Origin: Lacinutrix venerupis
GTDB taxonomy: Bacteria > Bacteroidota > Bacteroidia > Flavobacteriales > Flavobacteriaceae
Assembly: GCF_003663945.1 (NCBI RefSeq)
Contig: NZ_RCCH01000004.1
Span: 288,832 to 352,831 of the forward strand
Reading direction: 5' to 3'
Length of the DNA: 64,000 nt
Each line of letters begins with the position of its first letter. Positions within the stretch are counted from its first letter, which is position 1. The notes below the pieces were generated by a model that was given only the letters and a program-made list of their open reading frames with translations, had not been told where the DNA came from and did no database searches. A program made the position numbers and the translations under genes. Shown here one piece after another: positions 43,484 through 53,713 of this stretch.

Positions 43484-44719
43484 ATGTCATTTAAAGATTT
43501 AAAACTTAACAAACCATTACTTCGTGCCATTGCCGAAAAAGGTTACGATAACCCAACACTTATTCAAGAGCGCACTATTCCGTTAGTTTTAGATAAAAAA
43601 GATGTTATTGCTTCTGCGCAAACAGGAACAGGAAAAACAGCCGCTTTTGCTTTACCTATTCTTCAATTATTGTTTAATAGACAAGATGTAGCAAAAAATC
43701 AAAAAAAAATACGTGCCTTAATTGTAAGTCCTACACGTGAGTTGGCCATTCAAATTCAAGAAAATTTTCAGGAGTATGCAGTATATACAAATTTAAAATC
43801 TACAGTTATTTTTGGAGGAGCATCAATAGAACCACAAAAAGACATCCTAAAAAAAGGTGTAGATGTTTTAATTGCAACACCTGGTCGCTTGTTAGATTTA
43901 CATAAACAAGATGTAGTTAATTTAGATTATGTTGAAACACTAGTTCTTGATGAAGCAGATTTAATGTTAGATATGGGCTTTATTGATGATGTAAATAAAA
44001 TTGAAAGACTTTGTCCAGAACAAAAACAGACACTTTTATTTTCGGCAACCATGCCTTATAAAGTGGAACAATTAGCAAAAACAATACTTAATAATCCAAG
44101 ACGTGTAGAAGTTTCACAAAATTCTTCAACATCTAAAAACGTTAATCAAGCATTATACTACGTACCAAAACCGCAAAAAATAGAATTATGTTTGTATTTA
44201 CTTCGTAATACAATAAAAGGTCGTATAATAATTTTTCGACGTACTAAATATGGTGTAGATAAATTAGAGCAAACACTACTTAAAAACAACTATAAAGTAG
44301 CGTCTATTCATGGAGACAAAAGCCAATCTTTAAGGCAAGAAGCTTTAAATAGTTTCAAACAAAACAATGTAAATATTTTAATTGCTACAGATGTTGCCGC
44401 ACGTGGTATAGATATAGATAATATTGATGCTGTAATTAATTTTGATATGCCAAATGTACCAGAAACATACGTACATAGAATAGGCAGAACAGCAAGAGCA
44501 GGAAATACAGGCACAGCTTATTCATTTTGCTCTGCAGACGAAAAAACGTATATTAAAACCATACAACAACTTATTAATTTACAATTAGATATTGTAGAAG
44601 ACCATCCTTATCCTTTAGACCCAAAAGCAAAACCTCAAGTACATAAAAAACAAGGTTCAAAACATAGAAAAGGAAGAAAAAGTGAAGCGTCTAAAAAGAA
44701 GAAAAAACGCTGGTATTAA
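43484..44719 (+). CDS. DEAD-box RNA helicase
   Basis: The 411-residue helicase has the Q motif (GYDNPTLIQERTIP), motif I ASAQTGTGKT, Ia PTRELAIQ, Ib TPGRL, II DEAD, III SAT, IV-V (TDVAARGID) and VI HRIGRTARAG. A short Lys/Arg-rich tail ends it (about 385-411, KHRKGRKSEASKKKKKRW). The RhlE/SrmB-type architecture suggests ribosome assembly or cold adaptation. The gene is preceded by a palindrome that may control it. Confidence 0.93.
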   Translation: MSFKDLKLNKPLLRAIAEKGYDNPTLIQERTIPLVLDKKDVIASAQTGTGKTAAFALPILQLLFNRQDVAKNQKKIRALIVSPTRELAIQIQENFQEYAVYTNLKSTVIFGGASIEPQKDILKKGVDVLIATPGRLLDLHKQDVVNLDYVETLVLDEADLMLDMGFIDDVNKIERLCPEQKQTLLFSATMPYKVEQLAKTILNNPRRVEVSQNSSTSKNVNQALYYVPKPQKIELCLYLLRNTIKGRIIIFRRTKYGVDKLEQTLLKNNYKVASIHGDKSQSLRQEALNSFKQNNVNILIATDVAARGIDIDNIDAVINFDMPNVPETYVHRIGRTARAGNTGTAYSFCSADEKTYIKTIQQLINLQLDIVEDHPYPLDPKAKPQVHKKQGSKHRKGRKSEASKKKKKRWY

Positions 44720-44738
44720 TTTTAATACTTTATTTATT

Positions 44739-45716
44739 ATGAATAAAATATACTACATCCTTTTAAGTTGTATTTTTAGTTTTCACGTTAAAGCTCAAAA
44801 CACAACTATAATTTCAAACAGCCAAGAACCAGTTTCTTATGCTACTATTTCCTTTGGTAATGGTAACGGTTTATTTGCAGATGATGCAGGACAATTTTAC
44901 TTCACAAAAAAACTATATAAAGATATCGATTCGTTATTTATATCGGCTATAGGTTTTAAAGATTTAAGATTAACAACAGATAGTTTACCAAAAACTATTG
45001 TTATGCATCCAAGTATAAATACGCTAGACGAAGTATTTTTAAGCAAACCAAAAGGAAAATTTAAAATAGAAAAAATAAAACCTACCGTTCACGAAGATTA
45101 TTACAAATGTTGGCTACCAACAATAGAGAGCGAAATTGCAGTTTATTTTCCTAATAACAATCCTACAAAAACACAACGCTTATCCAGTTTGCAAATACCA
45201 ATAAAAGTTGAAGCTAAAGATTGGGATAAACGAAAAAGAAAAACCTCAGAAAAAAGATCCTTTTCCACTCTATTTAAAGTTAATTTCTACGAAAACAATA
45301 ACGGATTACCTGGAGATGTTTTAACCTACGATAAAATTGTATTTATTGCTAACGAAAAAAACGAGAAAATTTTAGAATTTAATGTTACCCAACACGATAT
45401 TTACATGCCTAAAAAAGGTTTATTTATTTCGTTACAAGTATTAGGTTATACAGATAAAAACGGTAGACTTTTACCAAATAAAAAATATCAAGAAATTAAA
45501 ACTACACGTGGTATTGTAAAAGTACCAACAACTTTTAGACCGCTATTACCTTTTACAGATGAGATTTCTGAAAAAAGAACCTTTGTTAAACGTGTATTTT
45601 TAAATGGTGGAGAATGGACACTTTTCGACAAACAAAACGTTGAAAAATCTAACTTACTAAAAGCTGGTTTAAACAATTATGGCTTAGGCATAAACTTAGA
45701 GGTTTATAAAGAATAA
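44739..45716 (+). CDS. Secreted protein with carboxypeptidase-regulatory-like domain
   Basis: The protein of 325 residues from the chosen start has a signal peptide (MNKIYYILLSCIFSFHVKAQ). A beta-sandwich like the carboxypeptidase-regulatory domain covers about 20-90 (PVSYATISFGNGNGLFADDAGQFYF), followed by a beta-rich remainder I do not recognise. The frame also opens at 44682 inside the helicase gene, but the signal peptide fixes the start at 44739. Confidence 0.75.
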   Translation: MNKIYYILLSCIFSFHVKAQNTTIISNSQEPVSYATISFGNGNGLFADDAGQFYFTKKLYKDIDSLFISAIGFKDLRLTTDSLPKTIVMHPSINTLDEVFLSKPKGKFKIEKIKPTVHEDYYKCWLPTIESEIAVYFPNNNPTKTQRLSSLQIPIKVEAKDWDKRKRKTSEKRSFSTLFKVNFYENNNGLPGDVLTYDKIVFIANEKNEKILEFNVTQHDIYMPKKGLFISLQVLGYTDKNGRLLPNKKYQEIKTTRGIVKVPTTFRPLLPFTDEISEKRTFVKRVFLNGGEWTLFDKQNVEKSNLLKAGLNNYGLGINLEVYKE

Positions 45717-45813
45717 TTAATACAAACACATCCATTTAACTAGCTATATTTTCTTCTTATAAAAATAAAAAAAACTGCTTGTGCATTCGTAATTAATTCT
45801 TATTTTTAATTTT

Positions 45814-48033
45814 ATGACAGAAGTAGAAATTGAAAAAGAAAATGCACTTATAACAAAAGCTTATAAAAATCTTTTAAAGGTTAGTTATACATCACTGTCT
45901 GATGATGATAAAAAACTTATACGTAAAGCTTTTGAAGTAGCAGTAGACGCACATAAAGACCAACGCAGGAAAAGTGGTGAAGCCTACATATTTCACCCAA
46001 TTGCTGTGGCAAGAATTGTTGCTTCAGAAATTGGATTAGACGCCACTTCTATTGCTGCAGCACTACTTCATGATGTTGTAGAAGACAGTGACGACTACAC
46101 TGTTAAAGATATAGAAAAACTATTTGGCGAAACAGTTGCAAGAATTGTAGATGGTTTAACTAAAATTTCCTCTTTAAGCAAAGAAAAAGACATGGATGTG
46201 TCTCTTCAAGCTGAGAATTTTAGAAAAATGCTACTCACACTTAATGACGATGTACGTGTAATTATTATAAAAATTGCCGATAGACTTCATAACATGCAAA
46301 CCATGGACTCCATGCGTCCTGATAAGCAAGAAAAAATTGCCAGCGAAACACTATATATTTATGCTCCTTTAGCCCACAGAATAGGATTATATAATATTAA
46401 AACAGAACTTGAAGATTTAAGTTTAAAATATACCGAGCCAGAAATTTATAACGATATTCTTCTTAAAACTAAAGAAAGTAAAGAAGAACAAGATGCTTAT
46501 ATAAAAGAATTTAATAATGTTATAAAAACATCTTTAGATAGAGAACATTTAAATTACGAAATAAAAGGACGACCAAAATCTATTTTTTCTATAAAACGAA
46601 AAATGGAAAAACAAGGCGTTGCCTATGAAGAAGTTTACGATAAGTTTGCCGTACGAATCATTTATAAATCCGATAAGGAAAATGAAAAATTCTTAGCTTG
46701 GAAAATATACTCGGTAGTAACAGATCACTTTAGACCAAATCCAACACGCTTACGAGATTGGATTTCTTCTCCAAAATCTACTGGTTACGAGGCGCTACAC
46801 ATTACAGTAATGGGCCCAAAAGGCCGTTGGGTAGAAGTACAAATTAGAAGTGAACGCATGAACGAAATTGCAGAAAAAGGTTATGCGGCTCACTATAAAT
46901 ACAAAAACAAAGACGACAAAGAAGATAATTTAGACATGTGGATTAATAGGCTTCAAGAAGCACTGGAAAATCACTCCACAAATGCCGTTGATTTTGTCGA
47001 GCAATTTAAACTCAACCTCTACTCTAAAGAAATATTTGTTTTTACACCAAAAGGAGATTTAAAATCGTTACCAAAAGGCGCGACACCTTTAGATTTTGCA
47101 TTTAGTATACATACAGAAATTGGTATGAAAACACGAGGTGCAAAAGTAAATGGAAAGTTGGTGCCATTAAGTCACGAGTTAAACAGTGGTGATCAAGTCG
47201 ATATTTTAACAAGCGAAAACATAAAACCCAATCCTAATTGGTTAGACTACGCAACAACATCACGAGCAAGAGGAAAAATAAAATCTCTATTACGAGAAGA
47301 CGAAAAATTAATTGCCGAAGATGGTAAAGAAGTTTTACGAAGAAAATTAAAACAACTTAAAATTACGTTAGACGAAAAATCGATTAACGAAATGGTTAAT
47401 TATTTTAAGTTAAAAACTAGTTTAGATTTATTTTATCGTGTTGGTATTGGTACCATAAGTAATACAATGCTTAAAGAATATGCTGCCTCGCGCAGTAATG
47501 CATTAGTTAGTTTTATAAAAAATAAAATAAGCAGAAAAAACTCAATATCTAAAGAAGAACTTGAAAAAGACGAAATTACAAGCAGCTACGACATGCTTGT
47601 TTTTGGTAAAGAAGAAGAAACTTTAGAATACATACTAGCAACTTGCTGTAATCCAATTCCGGGAGACGATGTTTTTGGATTTTTAACCATAAATGATGGT
47701 ATAAAAGTGCATAAAAAAAATTGTCCAAATGCTTTAAGCATGCAATCTAACTATGCCTACAGAATTATGCTTGCAAAATGGATTGACTCTTCTAAACAAG
47801 AATATCATGCAAAAATTAATCTATCTGGCATAGATAATTTAGGTTTAGTAAACGATATTACTAAAATGATTTCAGAAAACATGCATGTAAACATGACTAG
47901 TATTAGTTTTCAAAGTAATCATGGTATTTTCTCTGGAAAAATTAATGTTAGTGTTAAAAACAAAACACTACTAAAAAAAGTAATGGATAATCTTAAAAAA
48001 ATAAATGGTATAGAGAAAGTTTCAAGAGCTTAA
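45814..48033 (+). CDS. Bifunctional (p)ppGpp synthetase/hydrolase (RelA/SpoT)
   Basis: The 739-residue protein makes and degrades the stringent-response alarmone. The N-terminal HD hydrolase is complete: YIFHPIAVARIVA, LLHDVVEDSDD, and IADRLHNMQTM. The synthetase has RLRDWISSPKSTGYEALHITVMG. A TGS domain (FVFTPKGDLKSLPKGATPLDFAFSIHTEIG) and a C-terminal ACT domain follow. As the HD site is intact it should be bifunctional and may be the only long RSH protein, though this needs the full genome. Confidence 0.95.
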   Translation: MTEVEIEKENALITKAYKNLLKVSYTSLSDDDKKLIRKAFEVAVDAHKDQRRKSGEAYIFHPIAVARIVASEIGLDATSIAAALLHDVVEDSDDYTVKDIEKLFGETVARIVDGLTKISSLSKEKDMDVSLQAENFRKMLLTLNDDVRVIIIKIADRLHNMQTMDSMRPDKQEKIASETLYIYAPLAHRIGLYNIKTELEDLSLKYTEPEIYNDILLKTKESKEEQDAYIKEFNNVIKTSLDREHLNYEIKGRPKSIFSIKRKMEKQGVAYEEVYDKFAVRIIYKSDKENEKFLAWKIYSVVTDHFRPNPTRLRDWISSPKSTGYEALHITVMGPKGRWVEVQIRSERMNEIAEKGYAAHYKYKNKDDKEDNLDMWINRLQEALENHSTNAVDFVEQFKLNLYSKEIFVFTPKGDLKSLPKGATPLDFAFSIHTEIGMKTRGAKVNGKLVPLSHELNSGDQVDILTSENIKPNPNWLDYATTSRARGKIKSLLREDEKLIAEDGKEVLRRKLKQLKITLDEKSINEMVNYFKLKTSLDLFYRVGIGTISNTMLKEYAASRSNALVSFIKNKISRKNSISKEELEKDEITSSYDMLVFGKEEETLEYILATCCNPIPGDDVFGFLTINDGIKVHKKNCPNALSMQSNYAYRIMLAKWIDSSKQEYHAKINLSGIDNLGLVNDITKMISENMHVNMTSISFQSNHGIFSGKINVSVKNKTLLKKVMDNLKKINGIEKVSRA

Positions 48034-48110
48034 AACCTACCTTGTTAATAACTGCTTAATAACACATTATTCTATATTAGAAAAACATAGAATAACCTCA
48101 AAAAAAAATG

Positions 48111-48118
48111 TAAATTTG
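48111..48118 (+). promoter_or_regulatory. -7 box of fur-purA
   Basis: TAAATTTG lies 11 bases before the fur start codon. Confidence 0.45.
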
Positions 48119-48129
48119 TGACTTAGATT

Positions 48130-48588
48130 ATGAGCGCAAATACAGACACAAAAAATCAAGAAATAGTTAAGAATGTTTTTACAACATTCTTAGAAGCTAA
48201 CGGTCACAGAAAAACACCTGAACGCTACGCTATACTTCAAGAAATCTACAACAGCAAAGAGCATTTCGATATTGAATCTTTGTATTTAAAGATGAAAAAC
48301 AAAAAGTATCGTGTTAGTCGAGCAACACTGTACAATACAATAGAATTACTATTAGATTGTGGTTTAGTACGTAAACACCAGTTTGGAAAAAACCAAGCAC
48401 ATTACGAAAAATCTTATTTCGATAAACAACACGATCATGTTATTTTAACAGATACAGGTGAAGTAATCGAGTTTTGCGATCCAAGAATTCAATCTATAAA
48501 AAAAACAATCGAAGAGGTTTTTGATATTGAAATCACAAACCACTCACTATATTTTTACGGTAACCGAAAAACAACTAAAAACAACTAA
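48130..48588 (+). CDS. Fur-family transcription regulator
   Basis: The 152-residue protein has the Fur winged helix ([18 protein letters not shown], then [25 protein letters not shown]) and the dimer domain. The histidine-rich hinge [21 protein letters not shown] is present. The structural-zinc CxxC that normally sits in HLICxxCG is replaced by L and T, and only one cysteine (FCDP) remains. Metal specificity (Fe, Zn or peroxide sensing) cannot be told. purA begins five bases after the stop, so the two are one operon. Confidence 0.88.
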   Translation: MSANTDTKNQEIVKNVFTTFLEANGHRKTPERYAILQEIYNSKEHFDIESLYLKMKNKKYRVSRATLYNTIELLLDCGLVRKHQFGKNQAHYEKSYFDKQHDHVILTDTGEVIEFCDPRIQSIKKTIEEVFDIEITNHSLYFYGNRKTTKNN

Positions 48589-48593
48589 CTACT

Positions 48594-49868
48594 ATGGCAG
48601 TAGATTTACTACTAGGTTTACAATGGGGAGACGAAGGCAAAGGAAAAATTGTCGATGTATTAACCAAAAATTACAATATTATAGCACGATTTCAAGGTGG
48701 TCCAAATGCTGGACACACACTTAAATTCGATGGTATAAAACACGTTTTACGTACAATTCCTTCTGGAATTTTTCATAAAGACTCTATGAATATTATAGGA
48801 AATGGCGTTGTTGTCGATCCTGTAGTTTTTATTAAAGAATTAGAAGGATTAGATCAATTTAACATTGATTATAAATCTAAACTAATTGTATCGCGTAAAG
48901 CACACTTAATTTTACCAACACATCGTTTATTAGATGCGGCCAGTGAAGCCTCAAAAGGAAAAGCGAAAATTGGTTCTACATTAAAAGGTATTGGACCAAC
49001 ATATATGGACAAAACTGGTAGAAACGGTATTCGTGTTGGAGATTTAGAGATGCCAGACTGGAAAGAAAAATACAGAGCTCTAGCTAACAAGCATGAAGCA
49101 ATGATTGAATTCTACAACGTAGACGTACAATACGATTTAGCAGAAATGGAAGTTGAATTTTTCGAATCTGTAGAACGTTTAAAAGAATTACAATTTATAG
49201 ATAGCGAAGCCTATTTACACCAAGCTTTAAAAGATGATAAAACTATTTTAGCCGAAGGTGCTCAAGGTTCTCTTTTAGATATTGACTTTGGTACTTATCC
49301 TTTTGTAACGTCCTCTAACACTACAGCTGCTGGAGCTTGTACTGGTTTAGGAGTTGCACCAAACAAAATAAAAGAAGTATTTGGAATATTTAAAGCTTAC
49401 ACAACTCGTGTTGGTTCTGGACCATTTCCAACAGAACTTTTTGATGCCGATGGCGAAGAAATGGCAAGAGTTGGTCAAGAATTTGGTGCTGTAACAGGAA
49501 GAGCAAGACGTTGTGGCTGGTTAGATTTAGTAGCCTTAAAATATACATGTCGTGTAAATGGCGTAACACAATTAATGATGATGAAAAGTGATGTATTATC
49601 TGGCTTTAAAACCTTAAAAGTAGCTACAGCTTATAAATATAAAGGTGAAACTATAGAACATTTACCATTTAATATTGAACCAGAATATGTGGAACCAATT
49701 TATACAGAGTTTAAAGGTTGGAGTGAAGACTTAACAAAAATGACTAAATACTCGCAACTTCCAAAAGAACTTAACGATTATATAGATTTTCTTGAAAAAG
49801 AATTAGAAATTCCTATTTCAATTGTTTCTGTTGGACCAGATAGAAAACAAACTATTTTTAGAGATTAA
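48594..49868 (+). CDS. purA: Adenylosuccinate synthase
   Basis: The 424-residue enzyme joins IMP and aspartate with GTP in AMP synthesis. QWGDEGKGKIVD near the start contains the catalytic aspartate and P-loop. NAGHTLKF, GIGPTYMDKTGRNGIRVGDL, the EGAQGSLLDIDFGTYPFVTSSNTT segment and the GTP-specific TGRARRCGWLD-type loops are intact. Cotranscription with a Fur-type gene is, to my memory, common in flavobacteria. Confidence 0.97.
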   Translation: MAVDLLLGLQWGDEGKGKIVDVLTKNYNIIARFQGGPNAGHTLKFDGIKHVLRTIPSGIFHKDSMNIIGNGVVVDPVVFIKELEGLDQFNIDYKSKLIVSRKAHLILPTHRLLDAASEASKGKAKIGSTLKGIGPTYMDKTGRNGIRVGDLEMPDWKEKYRALANKHEAMIEFYNVDVQYDLAEMEVEFFESVERLKELQFIDSEAYLHQALKDDKTILAEGAQGSLLDIDFGTYPFVTSSNTTAAGACTGLGVAPNKIKEVFGIFKAYTTRVGSGPFPTELFDADGEEMARVGQEFGAVTGRARRCGWLDLVALKYTCRVNGVTQLMMMKSDVLSGFKTLKVATAYKYKGETIEHLPFNIEPEYVEPIYTEFKGWSEDLTKMTKYSQLPKELNDYIDFLEKELEIPISIVSVGPDRKQTIFRD

Positions 49869-49889
49869 TTTTCTTATAAAATTATACTT

Positions 49890-49926
49890 AAAAAACCTAT
49901 CTTCTTAAAATGATAGGTTTTTTTTA
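49890..49926 (+). terminator. Terminator of fur-purA
   Basis: AAAAACCTATC and GATAGGTTTTT form an 11-bp stem with T tail. Confidence 0.85.
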
Positions 49927-49954
49927 TATCTTAGTTTAACTATTAAATTACTGA

Positions 49955-51088
49955 ATGAATTTAGAAAATCTTAATTTCAATATTTTTAATATCCTTATTA
50001 TTTCTGGAGTTATTCATGGTGTAATATTTAGTTTTTACGTTTTTGCCCAAGACAAAATAATAAAGAAAAGCACAATTTATTTAGCGTTAACCGTACTTTT
50101 TTTATCTTTAAGTAATTTTCAATATTGGTTAATTGATACTTCAATAACAAACCAATATATTTTCTTAAAATATATTTTTATTCCCTGGCACTGGTTAGTT
50201 TTACCAATGTTCTATTTATATGTGTATAAATTAACATGCAAAGAGAAAATAACTTTAGTAAAAAACGTACTATTATTTACACCATTTGTAATAGTACTTC
50301 TAGTCCATATACTAAATATTTATTATCGAATCTCTACAGATGATATTAATAAAATAAATTCACATTTTGAAAGAGGTATTTATGTTTACTTAGAATTCGC
50401 TTCTTTTATTTTCAATCTTTTACTTATGTTTTTATCACATAAAATGATTAAGCAGTATGAAAATAATTTGTCTTATGATATTAAATGGGTAAAAACTGAA
50501 ACCAATTGGTTAAAAAAATTAATTTATTTAGGAATACTGGTTTGCATATGTTGGCTAATTGCTATTTCTATTATTACAATTCATAATATTAATAACACCT
50601 ATTTTTTCTATCCTATGTGGATTGGCAACTCTATATTAGTCTATTGGATAGGTTATGCAGGGTTAGCAAAATCTAAACAATTAAAAGAACGTATTTTAAT
50701 AAGAGAAAAAAGAATTAAAAAAATTAGTAGTGATAAAACAAAAAAAACTAAAACCTTTAAAAATTTAGAAGAAGAAATTATTAGTAGTAAATTATATTTA
50801 AATCCTAACTTAAATTTAAAGCTTCTTTCAAAACAACTAGATCTTAGTGAAGGATATATATCTCAACAAATTAATTCAAATTCAAAATTCAACTTTAACG
50901 ATTATATAAATAATTTAAGAGTTGAAAAAGCAAAACAGTTTTTAAAAGATCCTTTATTTGATAATTATACCATTGTTGCAGTAGGTTTAGAATCAGGTTT
51001 TAATTCTAAATCTAGTTTTTATACTGCCTTCAAAAAATTTAGTAATAAAACTCCTGCTCAGTTTAAAAAAGATGTCCGAAATCTGTAG
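49955..51088 (+). CDS. Membrane-bound AraC-type regulator
   Basis: The 377-residue protein begins with seven hydrophobic helices (about 10-245), followed by a basic linker (RIKKISSDKTKKTKTFK). A C-terminal AraC DNA-binding domain covers about 270-377 (LNLKLLSKQLDLSEGYISQQIN, and the second helix-turn-helix GFNSKSSFYTAFKKFSNKTPAQFKK). Such proteins are thought to sense a membrane or external signal directly. It is followed 74 bases later by a small secreted protein gene that may be its target. Confidence 0.88.
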   Translation: MNLENLNFNIFNILIISGVIHGVIFSFYVFAQDKIIKKSTIYLALTVLFLSLSNFQYWLIDTSITNQYIFLKYIFIPWHWLVLPMFYLYVYKLTCKEKITLVKNVLLFTPFVIVLLVHILNIYYRISTDDINKINSHFERGIYVYLEFASFIFNLLLMFLSHKMIKQYENNLSYDIKWVKTETNWLKKLIYLGILVCICWLIAISIITIHNINNTYFFYPMWIGNSILVYWIGYAGLAKSKQLKERILIREKRIKKISSDKTKKTKTFKNLEEEIISSKLYLNPNLNLKLLSKQLDLSEGYISQQINSNSKFNFNDYINNLRVEKAKQFLKDPLFDNYTIVAVGLESGFNSKSSFYTAFKKFSNKTPAQFKKDVRNL

Positions 51089-51162
51089 AATGTTACAGTT
51101 ATAAGACTTCACTGGTATCTAATAATTTAGTTTTCTCTCAAAATTAACTGATATTATTTATT

Positions 51163-51720
51163 ATGAAAAAATTCTTAATTCTACTTGCTTTATTTTATAT
51201 CAATACTTCTAATTCTCAAAATTCAAAATTTGAAAACTGGAAAAACCACGAGATAGAAAAACACAAGAATTTAAAAGCGTTAGCGCATTATGTAAACGGT
51301 AAAAAAAAAGCAGAAATTTCCAAAGACACTCTATTTAACAAATATATTTATTTTGATTACGTGCTTAATGACACTCTTGTAGAAAGAAGAGAAAGAAGAC
51401 TTGAAAGCTTCGACACAATCTTTTCTGCTTTTAGAAAACCAATTGATAGTTTGGGCATAGAGAATATAGATGCAAAACCAATTCGTTTTTTTAAAAATCA
51501 TAAAATTTATGAGCCTTTTAAAGAAGAATTAGCAAAAGAAACTATTGGTGGAGAAAAAATGTATACAAAGGATGCTAACGTGTTTGCTTATTATAAAAAA
51601 AACGAACCCGAAAAACCATTGAAAGCATTATTGTTTGATCCAGACACAAATAAATTAGTTGCATGGATTATGATAAACCAAGGTGGCTATAGGTATTTTT
51701 TAACATTTAATCTTTTTTAA
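51163..51720 (+). CDS. Secreted hypothetical protein
   Basis: The 185-residue protein has a clear signal peptide (MKKFLILLALFYINTSNSQ). The rest is a charged alpha/beta protein, rich in Lys and Glu, which I do not recognise. It has a conserved-looking C-terminal LLFDPDTNKLVAWIMINQGGYRYFLTF. It follows the AraC-type gene and has its own terminator. Confidence 0.7.
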   Translation: MKKFLILLALFYINTSNSQNSKFENWKNHEIEKHKNLKALAHYVNGKKKAEISKDTLFNKYIYFDYVLNDTLVERRERRLESFDTIFSAFRKPIDSLGIENIDAKPIRFFKNHKIYEPFKEELAKETIGGEKMYTKDANVFAYYKKNEPEKPLKALLFDPDTNKLVAWIMINQGGYRYFLTFNLF

Positions 51721-51750
51721 CTAAACTTCCTTAGTATAAAAAAATATATA

Positions 51751-51784
51751 AAACCTATTTTCTGTAATGTAGATAGGTTTTTTG
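51751..51784 (+). terminator. Terminator
   Basis: AAACCTAT and ATAGGTTT pair across a 14-nt loop, with T6. Confidence 0.65.
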
Positions 51785-51856
51785 ATATTAAAATTTTCCT
51801 AATAGATAATGCCAACTCATATTAATCATTATTTTTGCTCAAACACTAATTATAAG

Positions 51857-53713
51857 ATGTTTAAAAAAATAATAATAGTATTTCTTTTAAGTTTAGTTTC
51901 TTTCAGCAGTTTTGCGCAACAACGTAAAAACATTGAAATTAAAGACTCTGGTGCTTTTGGTGAAATAGATGAAGAAAAATATCCAGGCGCAAGAATTCTA
52001 ACACGTAGTGATGCCGGACAAGTACATGTTTACCATGATGGTATAGATATGTACTGCGACCAAGCCGTGCTATACGGTAGAGAAAATTTTGTTGAAGCCT
52101 ACGGAAATGTAAAAATGGTACAAGGCGATACCATTACCATGGTTGCTAAATATGCCGAGTATAGTGGTAAAACACAATTAGCATTCGCCAAAGGAGATGT
52201 TGTTTTAACCGAACCTAGCTCCGTTTTAACTACCGATAAACTTTTTTTCGACCGTGCTAAACAAGAAGCTTTTTATAACGAAAACGGCAAAGTATTTAGA
52301 GATAGTTCTGGAACAATAACAAGTACTGTTGGAAGATATTACATGTCTCAAAAAAAATATCGCTTTTTAAACACTGTTAAATTAGTAAATCCAGAATACG
52401 TTTTAACTACCAACCAATTAGATTTCTTTTCGGAAACTGGACATGCTTACATGTATGGAGATTCTAAAATTGTAGGAGAAACAAGTACAGTTTATTGCGA
52501 ACGTGGTTTTTATAACACAAATAATGACACTGGTTATTTTACAAAGAACTCGAGAATAGATTACGATAACCGTGTAGTAGTAGGTGATAGTATGTTTTTT
52601 GACAGGAATAAAGATTTTGCATCGGCTTCTAATAATATAATAATTACAGATACTATTAATAAAAGTATAATAAAAGGCCATTATGCCGAGGTATATAAGT
52701 CTAAAGATTCTGCATTTGTAACAAATCGAGCATTAGCAATTACAGTTCAAGAAAACGATTCTATATACATTCATTCCGACACCTTAATGGTTACTGGAAA
52801 AAAAAATAATAGAATTACAAGAGCCTTTAGAAATGCAAAATTGTACAAATCTGATGTTAGTGGAAAGTCTGATTCTATTCACGTTAATCACCAAACAGGT
52901 TTAACACAACTAATTAATTTATCTCGATTATCTTCAAAAGATGCATTTGCTGTAAAAAGAAGACCTATTCTTTGGAATATAAAAAACCAGATTACGGGTG
53001 ATACTATTCATCTAAAATCTAATCCAGAAACCGAAAAAATAGATTCTCTAATTGTTTTTGAAAATGCTTTTATAATAAGTAAAGATACAATAAGCGAAGA
53101 TTATTACAGCCAAATAAAAGGAAAACGCCTCATTGGTTTGTTTGATGATAAAAACCAAATGAAACAAGTAAATATCTTTAAAAATGCCGAGTCAATTTTT
53201 ATTATTAGAAATGAAGATGATGAATTTGTAGGCTTAGACAAAGCACGATCTGCGAATATTGAAATGTATTTTGAAGATGGTGATATTAATATGTATAAAC
53301 GTTTAATTTCTACAGAAGCAAACACCTATCCTGAAGACGATATTCCTAAAGGTGCCATGAGATTAAAAGACTTTGATTGGCGAGAAGAAGAAAGACCTTT
53401 AAGTGTAGAAGACTTATTTAAAGATGATCCGCCTTTAAATTTACCAGTAATAAAAGGCTTAGCTCCTGCAGTACCTGATGAAGAATTTTTTGATGAAGAT
53501 TTATTAAACCGTGTAGATAAAGCAGACGAAGAAAGTAAACCTAAAGTTCGTTTTGGAGATTCGCGCGACGATGCTTCACAAAAAGCCTCAAGGCAAATAC
53601 CTAAAAAGATTATTAAACAAGACACTGTAAAAAGTAATTTACCAAAACAAACCAGAGCTAAAGAATTAAAACCAGTTCTTGGTAAACCATTAGAATTAAA
53701 AGAAGAGGAATGA
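51857..53713 (+). CDS. OstA/LptA-like organic-solvent-tolerance domain protein
   Basis: The protein of 618 residues from the chosen start has a signal peptide (MFKKIIIVFLLSLVSFSSFAQ). A long beta-jelly-roll follows, built of repeated OstA/LptA-type strands (QAVLYGRENFVEAYGNVKMVQGDTITMVAKYAEYSG). The C-terminal third is acidic and proline-rich. OstA domains carry lipopolysaccharide across the periplasm. The frame opens at 51809, but the signal peptide indicates the ATG at 51857. It overlaps the aminotransferase gene by four bases (ATGA), so translation is coupled. Confidence 0.87.
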   Translation: MFKKIIIVFLLSLVSFSSFAQQRKNIEIKDSGAFGEIDEEKYPGARILTRSDAGQVHVYHDGIDMYCDQAVLYGRENFVEAYGNVKMVQGDTITMVAKYAEYSGKTQLAFAKGDVVLTEPSSVLTTDKLFFDRAKQEAFYNENGKVFRDSSGTITSTVGRYYMSQKKYRFLNTVKLVNPEYVLTTNQLDFFSETGHAYMYGDSKIVGETSTVYCERGFYNTNNDTGYFTKNSRIDYDNRVVVGDSMFFDRNKDFASASNNIIITDTINKSIIKGHYAEVYKSKDSAFVTNRALAITVQENDSIYIHSDTLMVTGKKNNRITRAFRNAKLYKSDVSGKSDSIHVNHQTGLTQLINLSRLSSKDAFAVKRRPILWNIKNQITGDTIHLKSNPETEKIDSLIVFENAFIISKDTISEDYYSQIKGKRLIGLFDDKNQMKQVNIFKNAESIFIIRNEDDEFVGLDKARSANIEMYFEDGDINMYKRLISTEANTYPEDDIPKGAMRLKDFDWREEERPLSVEDLFKDDPPLNLPVIKGLAPAVPDEEFFDEDLLNRVDKADEESKPKVRFGDSRDDASQKASRQIPKKIIKQDTVKSNLPKQTRAKELKPVLGKPLELKEEE

